DNA of 64,000 nt from Anaerolineae bacterium (lineage in GTDB: Bacteria > Chloroflexota > Anaerolineae > Anaerolineales > E44-bin32). How positions within the stretch are numbered: position 1 is the stretch's first letter; each line of letters starts with the position of its first letter. The notes under the pieces were generated by a model, which did no database searches, was not told where the DNA came from, and saw nothing but the letters and a program-made list of their open reading frames with translations. A program made the translations under genes and the position numbers. Below are positions 1-8,481 of this stretch, piece after piece. The stretch lies in contig DUEZ01000068.1 in NCBI GenBank assembly GCA_011174825.1, positions 1 to 64,000 of the forward strand. Direction: 5' to 3'.

Positions 1-313
1 ACGCTTACAAGAGCAAGGAAATTACGTCGTGTTCACACACACTGAGAGGATTCTTTGGCATGAATTGTGTGGGCGACGCCTGGCGGGTCTGAAATTCCGT
101 CGCCAATATCCTGTTGGACCTTATATCGTGGATTTCTTTTGTGCTGAGAAGAAACTGGTAATTGAGATTGATGGTGATTCTCATGTAGATGATCTAGAGC
201 GAGAAGCAATCAGGACTGAGTGGCTAGAAAACCAAGGATTTCGCGTCATGCGTTTCACCAATCGGGAGGTGAATAAGCTGATGACATCCGTCTTGGATGT
301 TATAAAGGAATAA
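1..313 (+). pseudogene. DUF559 endonuclease-like protein, frameshifted and cut by the window edge
   Basis: This is a DUF559-family protein, related in fold to very-short-patch-repair endonucleases. Its cellular role is not established. The conserved core reads GLKFRRQYPVGPYIVDFFC and then LVIEIDGDSH. The N-terminal part of the family (pattern RARxLRR) is in frame 1 at positions 1-42, reading TLTRARKLRRVHTH before a TGA at 43-45. The rest continues in frame 2 as THTERILWHEL. The two frames meet in a CA dinucleotide run at about 34-42. Restoring one CA unit gives a continuous family-like protein, so this is a 2-bp slip, a sequencing error or a dead gene. A GTG at 29 could start a 94-residue remnant. 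The true start lies left of the window. Confidence 0.75.
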
Positions 314-382
314 TGTGGTATTGAGCAAATTCAGCCAAAGGTAGATTGTTTGTAGAAGACTAATGATTCTTAACCAATATTT

Positions 383-467
383 CACCCTCACCCCGACCCT
401 TTCCCTGAAAGGGAGAGGGTGAAAATCCTCTCTCCCCTTTGGGGATAGGGAAAGTGTGAGGGGGGGG
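383..467. repeat. C/G-rich imperfect inverted-repeat block
   Basis: The block contains a short hairpin (396-406 pairing with 410-420, one mismatch around GAA). A second CT-rich then AG-rich segment follows and ends in a run of eight G. Blocks of this kind are usually dispersed non-coding intergenic repeats. No coding potential is visible. Confidence 0.45.
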
Positions 468-487
468 TATCTCGTAGGATAGCCTGC

Positions 488-518
488 TTGACAACACGAT
501 CCTGCCCTGTGGTATCAT
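488..518 (+). promoter_or_regulatory. Candidate tyrS promoter
   Basis: A perfect TTGACA (488-493) is followed 19 bp later by TATCAT (513-518). The spacing is slightly long for sigma-70. It would give a leader of about 200 nt before the tyrS start at 725. Confidence 0.4.
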
Positions 519-524
519 AACTCA

Positions 525-724
525 ACGATGAAGCATCTTGCTGTTCTTGAGGCACGCAGGTACATTTATCCTGGGGGCGGGTTCCGCCCCTCCCTTGGAA
601 CCTATTGCGCGCCTATCGCAGGGTGAATCGACGGCTGCTCAGAACGTCTTTGATGAATTCCAGCGTGGGTTGCGCAGCCCACGCTGATAGTTTTAAATTA
701 GTTATATTTCCAGGAGATAATCCG
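525..724 (+). other. tyrS leader with two GC-rich hairpins
   Basis: There is no gene in this stretch. A 7-bp hairpin GGGGCGG-GTT-CCGCCCC lies at 574-590. A 26-nt near-perfect palindrome at 661-686 (CAGCGTGGG arms) sits just ahead of the ribosome binding site AGGAGA at about 712-717. The leader could be regulatory, but no canonical T-box sequence is present. Confidence 0.4.
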
Positions 725-1966
725 ATGGCAGATTTCTCTATCGATCATCAAGTCTCTCTCTTGATGCAAGGCACCGAGTACGGGGATGAGACACTCAAGC
801 AGGCGATGGCTACTGAACTGCGTCAGCGATTAGAGGATGCAGAAGCTGAAAAACGACCACTGCGAGTGTATTGTGGCTTCGATCCCCGAACCTCTGATCT
901 TCACCTTGGTCACACTGTACCAATGCGAAAGATGCGTCAGTTTCAGGAATTAGGACACGATGTAACTTTCGTTATCGGACGTTTTACCTCGTTAGTTGGT
1001 GACCCCTCTGACAAAGATACTGTTCGGGCTCAACTCAGTATCGAAGAAGCCACTCAGAATGCTGAAACCTATGCAGAACAGGCATTTAAACTCCTGGATC
1101 CTAACCGGACACGCATCGCATTCAATGACATCTGGTTATCAGAATTAACCTTCCAAGACCTCATCGAGCTTGCTTCTAACTTCACCATACAGCAGTTTCT
1201 TTCTCGCGAGGCTTTCCGTAAACGGTGGGATGATGAGGATCCAATCTACCTGCACGAGTTCTTCTATGCACTCATGCAGGGCTATGACGCTTATCATCTG
1301 AAGACGGACGTACAAATTGGAGGTTCAGATCAATTGTTTAATATCGTCACCGCTGCACGTAAATTAATGGAAGCATTGGGAGAGAGGCCAAACATCGCGA
1401 TCATTCATGGGATCTTGCCCGGTACCGATGGAGTGGTCAAGATGAGTAAATCTCTTGGCAATCATATTCCTCTCAATGCCACTCCAGAGGATATGTACGG
1501 TAAAGTCATGAGTGTACCTGATAGCGCGATGGGTGATTTCTTCCGCTTGGTTACCCGATATACGCCCAAGGAAATCGGAGAAATCGAAGCTGAATTGGAG
1601 TCAGGTCAACTTCATCCCAGGGATGCAAAGATGCAGTTAGCGCGCGAGATTGTTGAGATCTTTCACGGTGACGATGTTGCCGAAGCAGCGGAGGAGGCAT
1701 TTAAACGAGTGTTCCAAGAACGGGAAGACCCAGAGGAGATGCCGGATTACAAGCTCAAACCTGGAAAAACGTTGTTAGAAGTCATGCTGGAAAGTGGATT
1801 GGTTGAGAGCAAGAGTGAAGCTCGGCGGCTGATCGAACAGCGAGGCGTGCGTTTAGACGGTCGTATCCAAGATGACCAAAACACGGTTCTCGAATCGTCT
1901 GAACCCCAAGTTCTACGAGTAGGTAAGAGACGTTTCATAAGGTTACTTCCACCAAAGCAGCCTTAG
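725..1966 (+). CDS. tyrS: Tyrosyl-tRNA synthetase
   Basis: This enzyme charges tRNA-Tyr with tyrosine in the cytoplasm. It is a class I synthetase. The HIGH-type motif is HLGH within YCGFDPRTSDLHLGH near residues 45-60. The signature KMSKS lies near residue 240. A C-terminal S4-like RNA-binding segment (EARRLIEQRGVRLDG) follows. The length of 413 residues is normal for the family. The frame is open from 605, but the ATG at 725 is preferred because it follows AGGAGA and begins right before the conserved domain. The gene stands alone, with its own leader and a strong terminator 30 bp downstream. It resembles the TyrZ-type branch more than E. coli TyrS, judging by the sequence around HLGH. Confidence 0.96.
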   Translation: MADFSIDHQVSLLMQGTEYGDETLKQAMATELRQRLEDAEAEKRPLRVYCGFDPRTSDLHLGHTVPMRKMRQFQELGHDVTFVIGRFTSLVGDPSDKDTVRAQLSIEEATQNAETYAEQAFKLLDPNRTRIAFNDIWLSELTFQDLIELASNFTIQQFLSREAFRKRWDDEDPIYLHEFFYALMQGYDAYHLKTDVQIGGSDQLFNIVTAARKLMEALGERPNIAIIHGILPGTDGVVKMSKSLGNHIPLNATPEDMYGKVMSVPDSAMGDFFRLVTRYTPKEIGEIEAELESGQLHPRDAKMQLAREIVEIFHGDDVAEAAEEAFKRVFQEREDPEEMPDYKLKPGKTLLEVMLESGLVESKSEARRLIEQRGVRLDGRIQDDQNTVLESSEPQVLRVGKRRFIRLLPPKQP

Positions 1967-1996
1967 GGTTCAGATTAATTGGAATCCGAAGAAGTA

Positions 1997-2029
1997 AGAA
2001 GGGCACCTGATCCGTGCCCTTCTTTGTTT
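1997..2029 (+). terminator. Rho-independent terminator of tyrS
   Basis: A 10-bp perfect stem AGAAGGGCAC / GTGCCCTTCT with a 7-nt loop is followed by TTGTTT. It lies between convergent tyrS and rtcB and may work in both directions. Confidence 0.8.
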
Positions 2030-2058
2030 CAGTTCCCTGTGTTCACTTCTTCGATTCG

Positions 2059-3510
2059 TTACCCCTTAATCACCGCCAAGGGAAGGAGGCGGGCAACCTT
2101 CTGCGCGATTCCTGCTTGTACCACGACATCGACAACGGAATCGACATCCTTATACGCTTGTGGCGCCTCCTCTGCTAAACCAGGCATAGAGTGGGCACGA
2201 ATGCGAATCCCGCTGGCTTCTAGCTCCTCTCGTAATTGATCACCGCGAACCGTCCGCTTGGCTTTTTTGCGGCTCATCACCCTCCCAGCACCATGACAAG
2301 AGGAACCAAAAGAAAGGGACATCGATTCCTCTGTACCGAGAAGGACCCATGAGGAGGTTCCCATACTTCCAGGTACGAGGACAGGTTGGCCAAGCGATCG
2401 ATACTCCTCCGGGAGTTCAGGGAAACCAGGACCGAAAGCGCGTGTGGCACCCTTCCGGTGCACACAGACACGAACCTTTTTTCCATCCACGGTGTGTTCT
2501 TCAATCTTTCCCATGTTATGGGCGATATCATACACTTGATGGAGATCCCAATCCCGAACCTTCCCTGCTAGAGCTTGTTCGAATGCTTTACGAGCGTGAT
2601 GGACCAGGACTTGCCGGTTCGCGAAGGCGTAATTTGCGGCACAAGACATGGCAGAAAGGTAACGCTCGCCCTCAGGAGAATTGAGAGGCGCGCATACCAG
2701 TTCTCGATCTGGAAGATGGATTTTATAGCGTTGGACGGCGGCCTGCAGTTCACGGACGTAGTCGGAACAAATCTGATGACCAAATCCACGAGAGCCGCAG
2801 TGAATTTGGAGTGCGATTGAGCCCTCATTGAGCCCCATCGCACGAGCGGCTTCTGGGTGAAAGATCTGATCAACAAGGTCGACCTCAATAAAGTGATTGC
2901 CAGCACCCAAGCTGCCTAATTGTGGGCGACCACGCTGCAAGGCTCGTTGGCTCACGTGTGACGGATCAGCGCCCATAATTCGCCCCCCCTCTTCTGTTCG
3001 CTGCACGTCTTCTGGACGAGCGTATCCATTCTTGAGCGTCCACTCAGAGCCAAGACGACAAACCTGATCCAATTGCTTTGCACTCAGCCGAACACTACCT
3101 TTGCCTCCAACACCACTTGGGCAGTTTGCGTATAGAGCACTGGCAAGATTCTCCAGGTGAGGTTCGGCTTCCTCTGCTGAGATATTGCTGGCCAGGAGCC
3201 TCACTCCACAGTTGATATCATAGCCAATTCCACCTGGGGAAATCACACCGTCTGGTAGCCGTGTCGCTGCCACACCTCCGATAGGAAAACCATACCCTTG
3301 ATGTACATCTGGCATCACACTGACGTGACTAACAAGACCAGGTAGGGTTGACGCATTAACCGCTTGCAGGATTGAACGGTCACTCAAAGCATCTTCTAGC
3401 ATTCGATCGTCCGCAAAAACACGAACCGGGACGCGCATGTCCTCTCTGAAGGTGGTAGGAATTTCCCAAAGAACAGGTCCAATTTGACGGAAATCTTGTT
3501 TTCTTATCAT
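2059..3510 (-). CDS. rtcB: RNA-splicing ligase RtcB
   Basis: RtcB is a GTP- and Mn-dependent ligase that joins RNA 2',3'-cyclic phosphate or 3'-phosphate ends to 5'-OH ends. It acts in tRNA or RNA repair. Visible family motifs are [14 protein letters not shown], the metal-binding [22 protein letters not shown], and [12 protein letters not shown], which contains the histidine that becomes guanylylated. The length (483 residues) is typical. An ATG at 3528 would overlap the archease stop as ATGA. The ATG at 3510 is preferred because GGGAGG lies 6 bp upstream. The gene follows archease on the same strand, a known functional pair in which archease activates RtcB. Confidence 0.95.
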   Translation of the reverse strand: MIRKQDFRQIGPVLWEIPTTFREDMRVPVRVFADDRMLEDALSDRSILQAVNASTLPGLVSHVSVMPDVHQGYGFPIGGVAATRLPDGVISPGGIGYDINCGVRLLASNISAEEAEPHLENLASALYANCPSGVGGKGSVRLSAKQLDQVCRLGSEWTLKNGYARPEDVQRTEEGGRIMGADPSHVSQRALQRGRPQLGSLGAGNHFIEVDLVDQIFHPEAARAMGLNEGSIALQIHCGSRGFGHQICSDYVRELQAAVQRYKIHLPDRELVCAPLNSPEGERYLSAMSCAANYAFANRQVLVHHARKAFEQALAGKVRDWDLHQVYDIAHNMGKIEEHTVDGKKVRVCVHRKGATRAFGPGFPELPEEYRSLGQPVLVPGSMGTSSWVLLGTEESMSLSFGSSCHGAGRVMSRKKAKRTVRGDQLREELEASGIRIRAHSMPGLAEEAPQAYKDVDSVVDVVVQAGIAQKVARLLPLAVIKG

Positions 3511-3524
3511 CTCATACCTCCCAT

Positions 3525-3935
3525 TCATACATCAAAAACCACAGTAACCTCTAATCCGCCTTCTACCTGTGCGATTTTGAGATCATGATATGTCACAGCT
3601 TTGATGTGTCTCTTGATATTCCCAATTGGGGCTTCCTGAACCTTCGCCGTCAAACTTGTATTATCCTCCACTGTGAGATCAAACTTCGTGAAACTGACTT
3701 CCTCCATCTCTATTACGTATAAGAGCTCCTCTAACCATGCAACGAGAAGACTTTCGCTATCGGACGCTTGAAGCTCAATTCGACGTTTCCGGGTCGGGCC
3801 TGCGAGTGATTCGATCCCGGCTAATTGCATCATTCCAACCGCGGCATTACAGAACAACTGCTCGAGGTTCGCCCCTCGAATTCGTAGCGCCGAATCGGCA
3901 GTGTGTTCAACCTCCTCGAAATCCCGACCTTCCAC
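3525..3935 (-). CDS. Archease (RtcB cofactor)
   Basis: Archease promotes guanylylation of RtcB and lets it turn over many times. The conserved start of the domain is [20 protein letters not shown], followed by the [12 protein letters not shown] helix. The acidic motif near the C-terminus ([22 protein letters not shown]) holds the metal-ligand region. An open frame continues upstream to 4136, but that part overlaps the start of the divergent FHA gene and has no family similarity. A GTG at 3935 gives 136 residues, the usual archease length, and is the inferred start. No strong ribosome binding site is visible there. It is followed at once by rtcB and almost certainly co-transcribed. Confidence 0.88.
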   Translation of the reverse strand: MEGRDFEEVEHTADSALRIRGANLEQLFCNAAVGMMQLAGIESLAGPTRKRRIELQASDSESLLVAWLEELLYVIEMEEVSFTKFDLTVEDNTSLTAKVQEAPIGNIKRHIKAVTYHDLKIAQVEGGLEVTVVFDV

Positions 3936-3961
3936 ATCACCAGTATAGTACGGATTCCCGC

Positions 3962-3989
3962 TTGTCGTTCTTCCACAGAATCGTATAAT
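3962..3989 (+). promoter_or_regulatory. Promoter of the FHA gene, probably leaderless
   Basis: TTGTCG (3962-3967) and TATAAT (3984-3989) are 16 bp apart. Only 7 nt separate the -10 box from the ATG at 3997, so transcription should begin at or next to the start codon. No ribosome binding site is present. Confidence 0.6.
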
Positions 3990-3996
3990 TTGTGGT

Positions 3997-4842
3997 ATGG
4001 AAGATCGTTTGGCTTCTCTGGAAGCAGCCCTAAAGGATTCTCTCCGGGGTAGTTTAGAACTTCTCCCTTGGCATACCTTCTCCGCGAGTGCAGTATCTCG
4101 CCATCTAGCTAAGGAAATCATTGAGTGCTCGCGCAAAGATAAAGCGGGTCGTGATTATGCTCCTGATCAATACACCCTGAGCATTCATCCACGCGAGACA
4201 GGCGAGCTCCAAAGCTCACCGCCTGAAGTTCAAAATCAATTGGCTTCTGATCTTCGAGAGGTCCTGAAAGATATCGGGTTCCTCATGGCGAAGGAACCGC
4301 ATATCACACTCGCGACCGACCCCACATTATCAATGGGGGAAATTCGTGTGATAGCCTGGCATAGTAGTGACCCCCTTGAATTCACAGACGAGCAAAAAGA
4401 ACCAATGGTGGAAACTGCTGAACCACCGCCGTTAAATGCATTTTTAGTCGTGGAAGGCAAGCGTCATTATCCACTTGACAAAGATACCGTCACCATCGGG
4501 CGTCTTCCTAGCAATGACCTAATTCTCAATGATCCACACGTATCTAGACGACACGCTCAGTTGAAAGCATCGGAGAATGGCTTTATCATCGAAGATCTTA
4601 AATCGACAGCAGGCACACTTGTTAATAGGCGTCGGGTAAAGAAGCACCGCCTCCGTCCAGGTGATGTCATTTCGATTGCCAGAGTCGAACTGATTTATGG
4701 TGAAGACCCAGGTGGTCCCCCTGAAGTAACCCCACCTTATGCGCCTCCATTTAAACCTCCCTCAGACCGTCATAAAGTGACACCCTTGAACCTAAAGACA
4801 ATTCCTCAAGAGGATACAAGGGCCTTTGATCGCGACGAGTAA
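3997..4842 (+). CDS. FhaA-like protein: DUF3662 domain plus FHA domain
   Basis: The FHA domain near residues 150-240 carries the phosphothreonine-binding signature TIGRLPSNDLILNDPHVSRR and then a conserved GTLVNRR-like turn. The N-terminal 120 residues resemble the DUF3662 domain of actinobacterial FhaA. A proline-rich tail follows the FHA domain (residues 245-281). Such proteins read Ser/Thr kinase output and, in Actinobacteria, act on cell-wall synthesis. Here no kinase, pbpA or rodA gene is adjacent, so the partner is unknown. The gene diverges from archease-rtcB and probably produces a leaderless mRNA. There is no signal peptide or membrane segment. Confidence 0.85.
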   Translation: MEDRLASLEAALKDSLRGSLELLPWHTFSASAVSRHLAKEIIECSRKDKAGRDYAPDQYTLSIHPRETGELQSSPPEVQNQLASDLREVLKDIGFLMAKEPHITLATDPTLSMGEIRVIAWHSSDPLEFTDEQKEPMVETAEPPPLNAFLVVEGKRHYPLDKDTVTIGRLPSNDLILNDPHVSRRHAQLKASENGFIIEDLKSTAGTLVNRRRVKKHRLRPGDVISIARVELIYGEDPGGPPEVTPPYAPPFKPPSDRHKVTPLNLKTIPQEDTRAFDRDE

Positions 4843-5053
4843 ATGAGGGGAAATTCTCCTACTCGCATACCCCAATCCCATAACTTTTCATAAGCTTGCA
4901 TTTTGAGCGCGTCTGCATGCGCCTCTATCAACGTGGTTGAGGTACATTCGAGCAACCACCCATGTTTATGGATGGGATATCACCCTCATCTATTGTGAAG
5001 CTATCTCCTATAGGGAGAATTATTCCTTATGGATGGTTGTTGCCAATGGGTTC

Positions 5054-5082
5054 ATGACAAGTCACCGTACCTATGCTAAGAT
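5054..5082 (+). promoter_or_regulatory. Candidate mtnP promoter
   Basis: ATGACA (5054-5059) and TAAGAT (5077-5082) are 17 bp apart. The -10 box ends 28 bp before the mtnP start and leaves room for the AGGAGG at 5101. Confidence 0.45.
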
Positions 5083-5110
5083 AACGCATCTTCAGCTCAT
5101 AGGAGGCATA

Positions 5111-5977
5111 ATGGAGCAGAAGCCCGTTCTTGGTGTGATCGGAGGCTCTGGGCTATACGGCATGGAGGGTCTAGATAATATCGAATCACACCAGATCGAT
5201 ACACCCTTCGGAAAACCGAGTTCTCCGGTGATCATCGGTGATCTGAAAGGACAGCGGATTGCCTTTCTCGCACGACACGGTGTCGGTCATGTACTTTCAC
5301 CCTCTGAAGTTAACTATCAGGCGAATATCTACGCCTTGAAAGTTTTAGGGATTGATCGTGTCATCTCGGTAAGCGCTTGCGGATCTTTACGGGAAGATTA
5401 TGCACCAGGTGATATCGTTGTGCCTGATCAATTATTCGATCGAACTCACCACCGTAAGCGTACCTTTTTCGGAAATGGCCTGGTAGCCCATATCAGTGTG
5501 GGCAACCCATTTTGCATGGATTTATCTGAACTTTTATTCCAAAGTGTCGCAGCTGCTGAAGGAACCGTTCACCATGGAGGCGCCTTCATTACAATAGAGG
5601 GTCCCCGTTTTTCGACACGTGCTGAATCGAATACATACCGAGCATGGGGAATGTCCATCATTGGCATGACCACTTCACCGGAAGCTTTTTTGGCTCGTGA
5701 AGCGGAAATGTGTTATGCCGTGATGGCACATGTAACGGATTATGATGTTTGGCATGTAACCGAGGAGCCCGTTACCGTTGAGATGATCGTCCGCATTCTC
5801 ACAGCGAACACTCAATTAGCTCAAAAAGCTATCGCCCAGCTGGTGTCATCCATAACGGAAGATCGCAGCTGTGACTGTAGAGAAGCCTTGAAGGATACGT
5901 TTATCACAAGCCCAGAGAAAGTTCCCCAAGAGACTCGTTCCAGACTGTCTATATTCATCGATAAATATATTTCCTAA
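5111..5977 (+). CDS. mtnP: S-methyl-5'-thioadenosine phosphorylase
   Basis: The enzyme splits methylthioadenosine with phosphate to adenine and methylthioribose-1-phosphate, the first step in recycling the by-product of polyamine and related synthesis. The PNP/MTAP family 2 signature is clear: GVIGGSGLYGM at the N-terminus, FLARHGVGHVLSPSEVNYQAN in the phosphate and base region, and MTTSPEAFLAREAEMCYA, where the SPEA-type residues favour MTA over guanosine. An open frame reaches back to 4937, but ATG 5111 has AGGAGG 4 bp upstream and begins the conserved domain. It encodes 288 residues, a normal length. It is a single gene, with ffh downstream on its own promoter. Confidence 0.93.
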   Translation: MEQKPVLGVIGGSGLYGMEGLDNIESHQIDTPFGKPSSPVIIGDLKGQRIAFLARHGVGHVLSPSEVNYQANIYALKVLGIDRVISVSACGSLREDYAPGDIVVPDQLFDRTHHRKRTFFGNGLVAHISVGNPFCMDLSELLFQSVAAAEGTVHHGGAFITIEGPRFSTRAESNTYRAWGMSIIGMTTSPEAFLAREAEMCYAVMAHVTDYDVWHVTEEPVTVEMIVRILTANTQLAQKAIAQLVSSITEDRSCDCREALKDTFITSPEKVPQETRSRLSIFIDKYIS

Positions 5978-6049
5978 AGAAAGGTTGCTCGATTCTTCGA
6001 ACGGGATTTGAAGGCTGAATCTCTTTCCTTGTATTGCTTGAGCCTTCCC

Positions 6050-6078
6050 TTGACCCACCTTCCATTCAAGGCTACAAT
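6050..6078 (+). promoter_or_regulatory. ffh promoter
   Basis: TTGACC (6050-6055) and TACAAT (6073-6078) are 17 bp apart. The expected transcription start near 6085 leaves a leader of about 95 nt. Confidence 0.65.
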
Positions 6079-6111
6079 GCTCGTGCCTTTCAGCATGGTG
6101 CGATATGCAAA

Positions 6112-6151
6112 CCGCCGGCCGGTCGCAAGCACAAGGCAGACCGTTCGGCGG
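6112..6151 (+). promoter_or_regulatory. Stem-loop in the ffh leader
   Basis: A 13-bp stem with 11 pairs joins 6112-6124 (CCGCCGGCCGGTC) to 6139-6151 across a 14-nt loop. There is no T-run, so it is not an ordinary terminator. It could control ffh translation or stabilise the mRNA. Confidence 0.45.
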
Positions 6152-6178
6152 CTTGTGTGTCACGAATGGTCATTGAAG

Positions 6179-7501
6179 ATGTTTGAGACGCTGACAGAAC
6201 GACTACACGGTGTTTTTCAAAACCTAAGCCGCCGGGGGAAATTACGACCCGCAGACGTTGACAGCGCTTTAGGTGAAATTCGCCTGGCCTTGTTGGAGGC
6301 AGATGTCCACTATCAAGTGGCTAAAGGTTTCTTAGAAACCGTTCGGGAAGAGGCGCTTGGCGAAGAAGTTTCACGAGCGTTGAACCCTGCTCAACAAGTG
6401 GTGGGGATCCTGAACCGTGAGTTGATTACTACATTGGGTGAACCTGCGTCTCTCACATTGGTCGGTGAGAAGCCGCGGGCAATCATGTTGGTAGGTCTAC
6501 AGGGTTCAGGTAAAACCACTACGGCGGCAAAGTTAGCTCGTTGGCTACGCTCTCGTGGTGAACGAGTGTGGATGGTGGCGGCTGATCCACGTCGTCCAGC
6601 AGCAGCTGAACAGCTGAAAGTGCTCGGAGATGAAATCGGCGTGCCGGTATTCTTCGATCCCGACCTTTCACCGCCCGATTTATGTTTGGTTGGTAAAACA
6701 GAGGCTTTTAAAGGTGGCGCAAGTGTGTTGATCCTTGACACTGCCGGACGATCGCAATTAGATCAACCGATGATGGACGAACTGAGGGAAATCCGGGATG
6801 CGATCAATCCCGTGGAGATACTGCTTGTTGCTGACGCCATGACTGGACAAGAAGCCCTTCGGATCGCACAAGGATTCCAAGAACCTTTAGGTCTCACGGG
6901 GATGATCCTAAGCAAAATGGACGGTGATGCTCGAGGTGGAGCGGCCATATCGATGAGAGTGGTTACAGGCGTTCCGATCAAATTTATTGGTACTGGCGAG
7001 GCAAGAGACGCGTTAGAAGTTTTTGATCCCAATCGGCTCGCTTCACGGATCCTTGGAATGGGTGACCTGAGGGGATTATTTGAGAAGGCTGAGAGCTCAC
7101 TTAATATTGAACAAGCGAGTCAACAGACTGCTCGTCTTTTAGAGGGTGAGTTTACCCTGGAGGATTTCGCAGAGCAGCTGTCAATGATGCGGAACATGGG
7201 GCCGCTTGGCAAATTGCTTGAAATGCTTCCCGCAGGCCTCGGGGGAGCGGCTCTTCAGGTAGAAGGAGACGTTGCGGAACGCCAATTGGTCCGGACTCAG
7301 GCTATAATTCAATCGATGACACTCGATGAGCGTAGAAAACCCGAGCTTCTGAATGCGAGTCGCAAAAGACGTATTGCCACAGGCTCTGGTACGACTGTAC
7401 AGGAAGTGAACCAGCTTCTACGCCAATTCAAACAAATGCGGAGGATGTTCAAGAAAGTAGGTAAGCGCGGTTTGACAGGATTACCCTTCAAGCTGCATTG
7501 A
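6179..7501 (+). CDS. ffh: Signal recognition particle protein Ffh
   Basis: Ffh is the GTPase of the signal recognition particle. It binds 4.5S RNA and signal peptides and delivers ribosomes to FtsY at the membrane. The N domain covers residues 1-90. The G domain has the P-loop GLQGSGKTTTAAK, DPRRPAAAEQL, DTAGR and SKMDGDARGG. The methionine-rich M domain has MRNMGPLGKLLEMLP and ends in FKQMRRMFKKVGK. The length of 440 residues is usual. The frame is open from 6008, but the homology and the ATG at 6179 (MFETLTERL) define the start. It precedes rpsP on the same strand, a common arrangement. Confidence 0.96.
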   Translation: MFETLTERLHGVFQNLSRRGKLRPADVDSALGEIRLALLEADVHYQVAKGFLETVREEALGEEVSRALNPAQQVVGILNRELITTLGEPASLTLVGEKPRAIMLVGLQGSGKTTTAAKLARWLRSRGERVWMVAADPRRPAAAEQLKVLGDEIGVPVFFDPDLSPPDLCLVGKTEAFKGGASVLILDTAGRSQLDQPMMDELREIRDAINPVEILLVADAMTGQEALRIAQGFQEPLGLTGMILSKMDGDARGGAAISMRVVTGVPIKFIGTGEARDALEVFDPNRLASRILGMGDLRGLFEKAESSLNIEQASQQTARLLEGEFTLEDFAEQLSMMRNMGPLGKLLEMLPAGLGGAALQVEGDVAERQLVRTQAIIQSMTLDERRKPELLNASRKRRIATGSGTTVQEVNQLLRQFKQMRRMFKKVGKRGLTGLPFKLH

Positions 7502-7611
7502 TCTACAGTAGCGTATTGAGGCTTTATTTGCCCTCCTTCCGGGCGCAACCCTCAGAAGCCTCGCACCGCGATAAAAATTGTTGCTACAAAGATAGGAGAG
7601 AAGGAAGGAAT

Positions 7612-8334
7612 ATGGTTCGAATAAGATTACGCCGGGTTGGCGCCCGGCATCAACCAAGTTATCGCATTGTTGTTGCAGACAAGGAGAGCCCACGGGATGG
7701 TCGTTTCCTTGAGAACCTAGGATTCTACAACCCGCGGACGGAACCATCTACGGTCAAGATTGACGAAGTACGCCTCTTTCACTGGTTGAAACATGGCGCA
7801 CAACCATCTGATGCTGTCGTGAAAGTTCTCAAACCTCATGGGACGTGGGAACGCTGGGAACGCTATAAGGGTGGAGAGGACATAGATGTCCTGCTGAAAG
7901 AAGCCGAAGAAGCCTTCCCTGATGTAGATCCCCGAACTCGGAGAGACGACCTGGTTCAGAAACGCGCAGCGAAAAAGGCGCGTAAGAAGAAAGAAGAGGT
8001 CGCTATTGAAGCCCCGATAGATACGGAACCTGCTCTAGAAGAGGAACCACAAGCTGAAACCGAAGCTGAAGAGATCTCTCCTGATCTCAGTAATGAGGAA
8101 GCAGAGGAAGAGATCGTGGAGGAAGAAGAGTCTGCTGAACCATCAGCAACTGCAGAGGTCACAGCGGAGGTTTCAGAAGAAGAGAGTTCCGAGCAGACTC
8201 CGGAAGAGGAACCTGCTGAGACCATTTCTGCTGAAGATGAAATTGAAACAGAAGTTGAAGCAGATGAAGAGGTGGAGGCCGAGACTGAGATCGAGGAAGC
8301 TGAGGTAGAAACCTCAGACGATGGGGAAGATTAA
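7612..8334 (+). CDS. rpsP: 30S ribosomal protein bS16 with a long acidic C-terminal tail
   Basis: bS16 is a small-subunit assembly protein. Residues 1-85 are a normal bS16 (MVRIRLRRVGARHQPSYRIV, then DGRFLENLGFYNPR). The protein then runs on to 240 residues instead of the usual 80-90. A lysine/arginine cluster lies at 117-127 (KRAAKKARKKK). From 128 to 240 there is no lysine or arginine at all, only Glu, Ala, Ser, Thr, Val and Asp. The tail is likely disordered. The start at 7612 has GGAAGGA upstream; an open frame from 7498 has no support. It heads rpsP-khpA-rimM. Confidence 0.93.
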   Translation: MVRIRLRRVGARHQPSYRIVVADKESPRDGRFLENLGFYNPRTEPSTVKIDEVRLFHWLKHGAQPSDAVVKVLKPHGTWERWERYKGGEDIDVLLKEAEEAFPDVDPRTRRDDLVQKRAAKKARKKKEEVAIEAPIDTEPALEEEPQAETEAEEISPDLSNEEAEEEIVEEEESAEPSATAEVTAEVSEEESSEQTPEEEPAETISAEDEIETEVEADEEVEAETEIEEAEVETSDDGED

Positions 8335-8481
8335 AATCCGGGCAGCGATCATATCATCACAGAGATTGATAACAGGTTGTGGTGCGGTTTTGAGTTGATC
8401 TAAGTTTCAGTGAACGCTGTGCCCTAAATTCATCCGAAATGACACAGTCCCTATCATAGAATAAGGGAAGCGTGAAAGATC

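Noticed and set aside
620-640. T-box-like AGGGTGAATCGACGG ahead of tyrS
   Set aside because: It resembles the T-box AGGGTGG-ACCGCGG only loosely. The UGGN that must pair with the tRNA 3' end is not present.
5846-6163. 105-codon minus-strand frame opposite the mtnP end and ffh leader
   Set aside because: It overlaps a confident gene end, the ffh promoter and the stem-loop, with no start signal.
6085-6178. Possible SRP (4.5S) RNA in the ffh leader, because of an AAGCACAAGGCAGA stretch
   Set aside because: The essential GGAA tetraloop and AGGTCCGGAAGGAAGCAGC-type core are missing.
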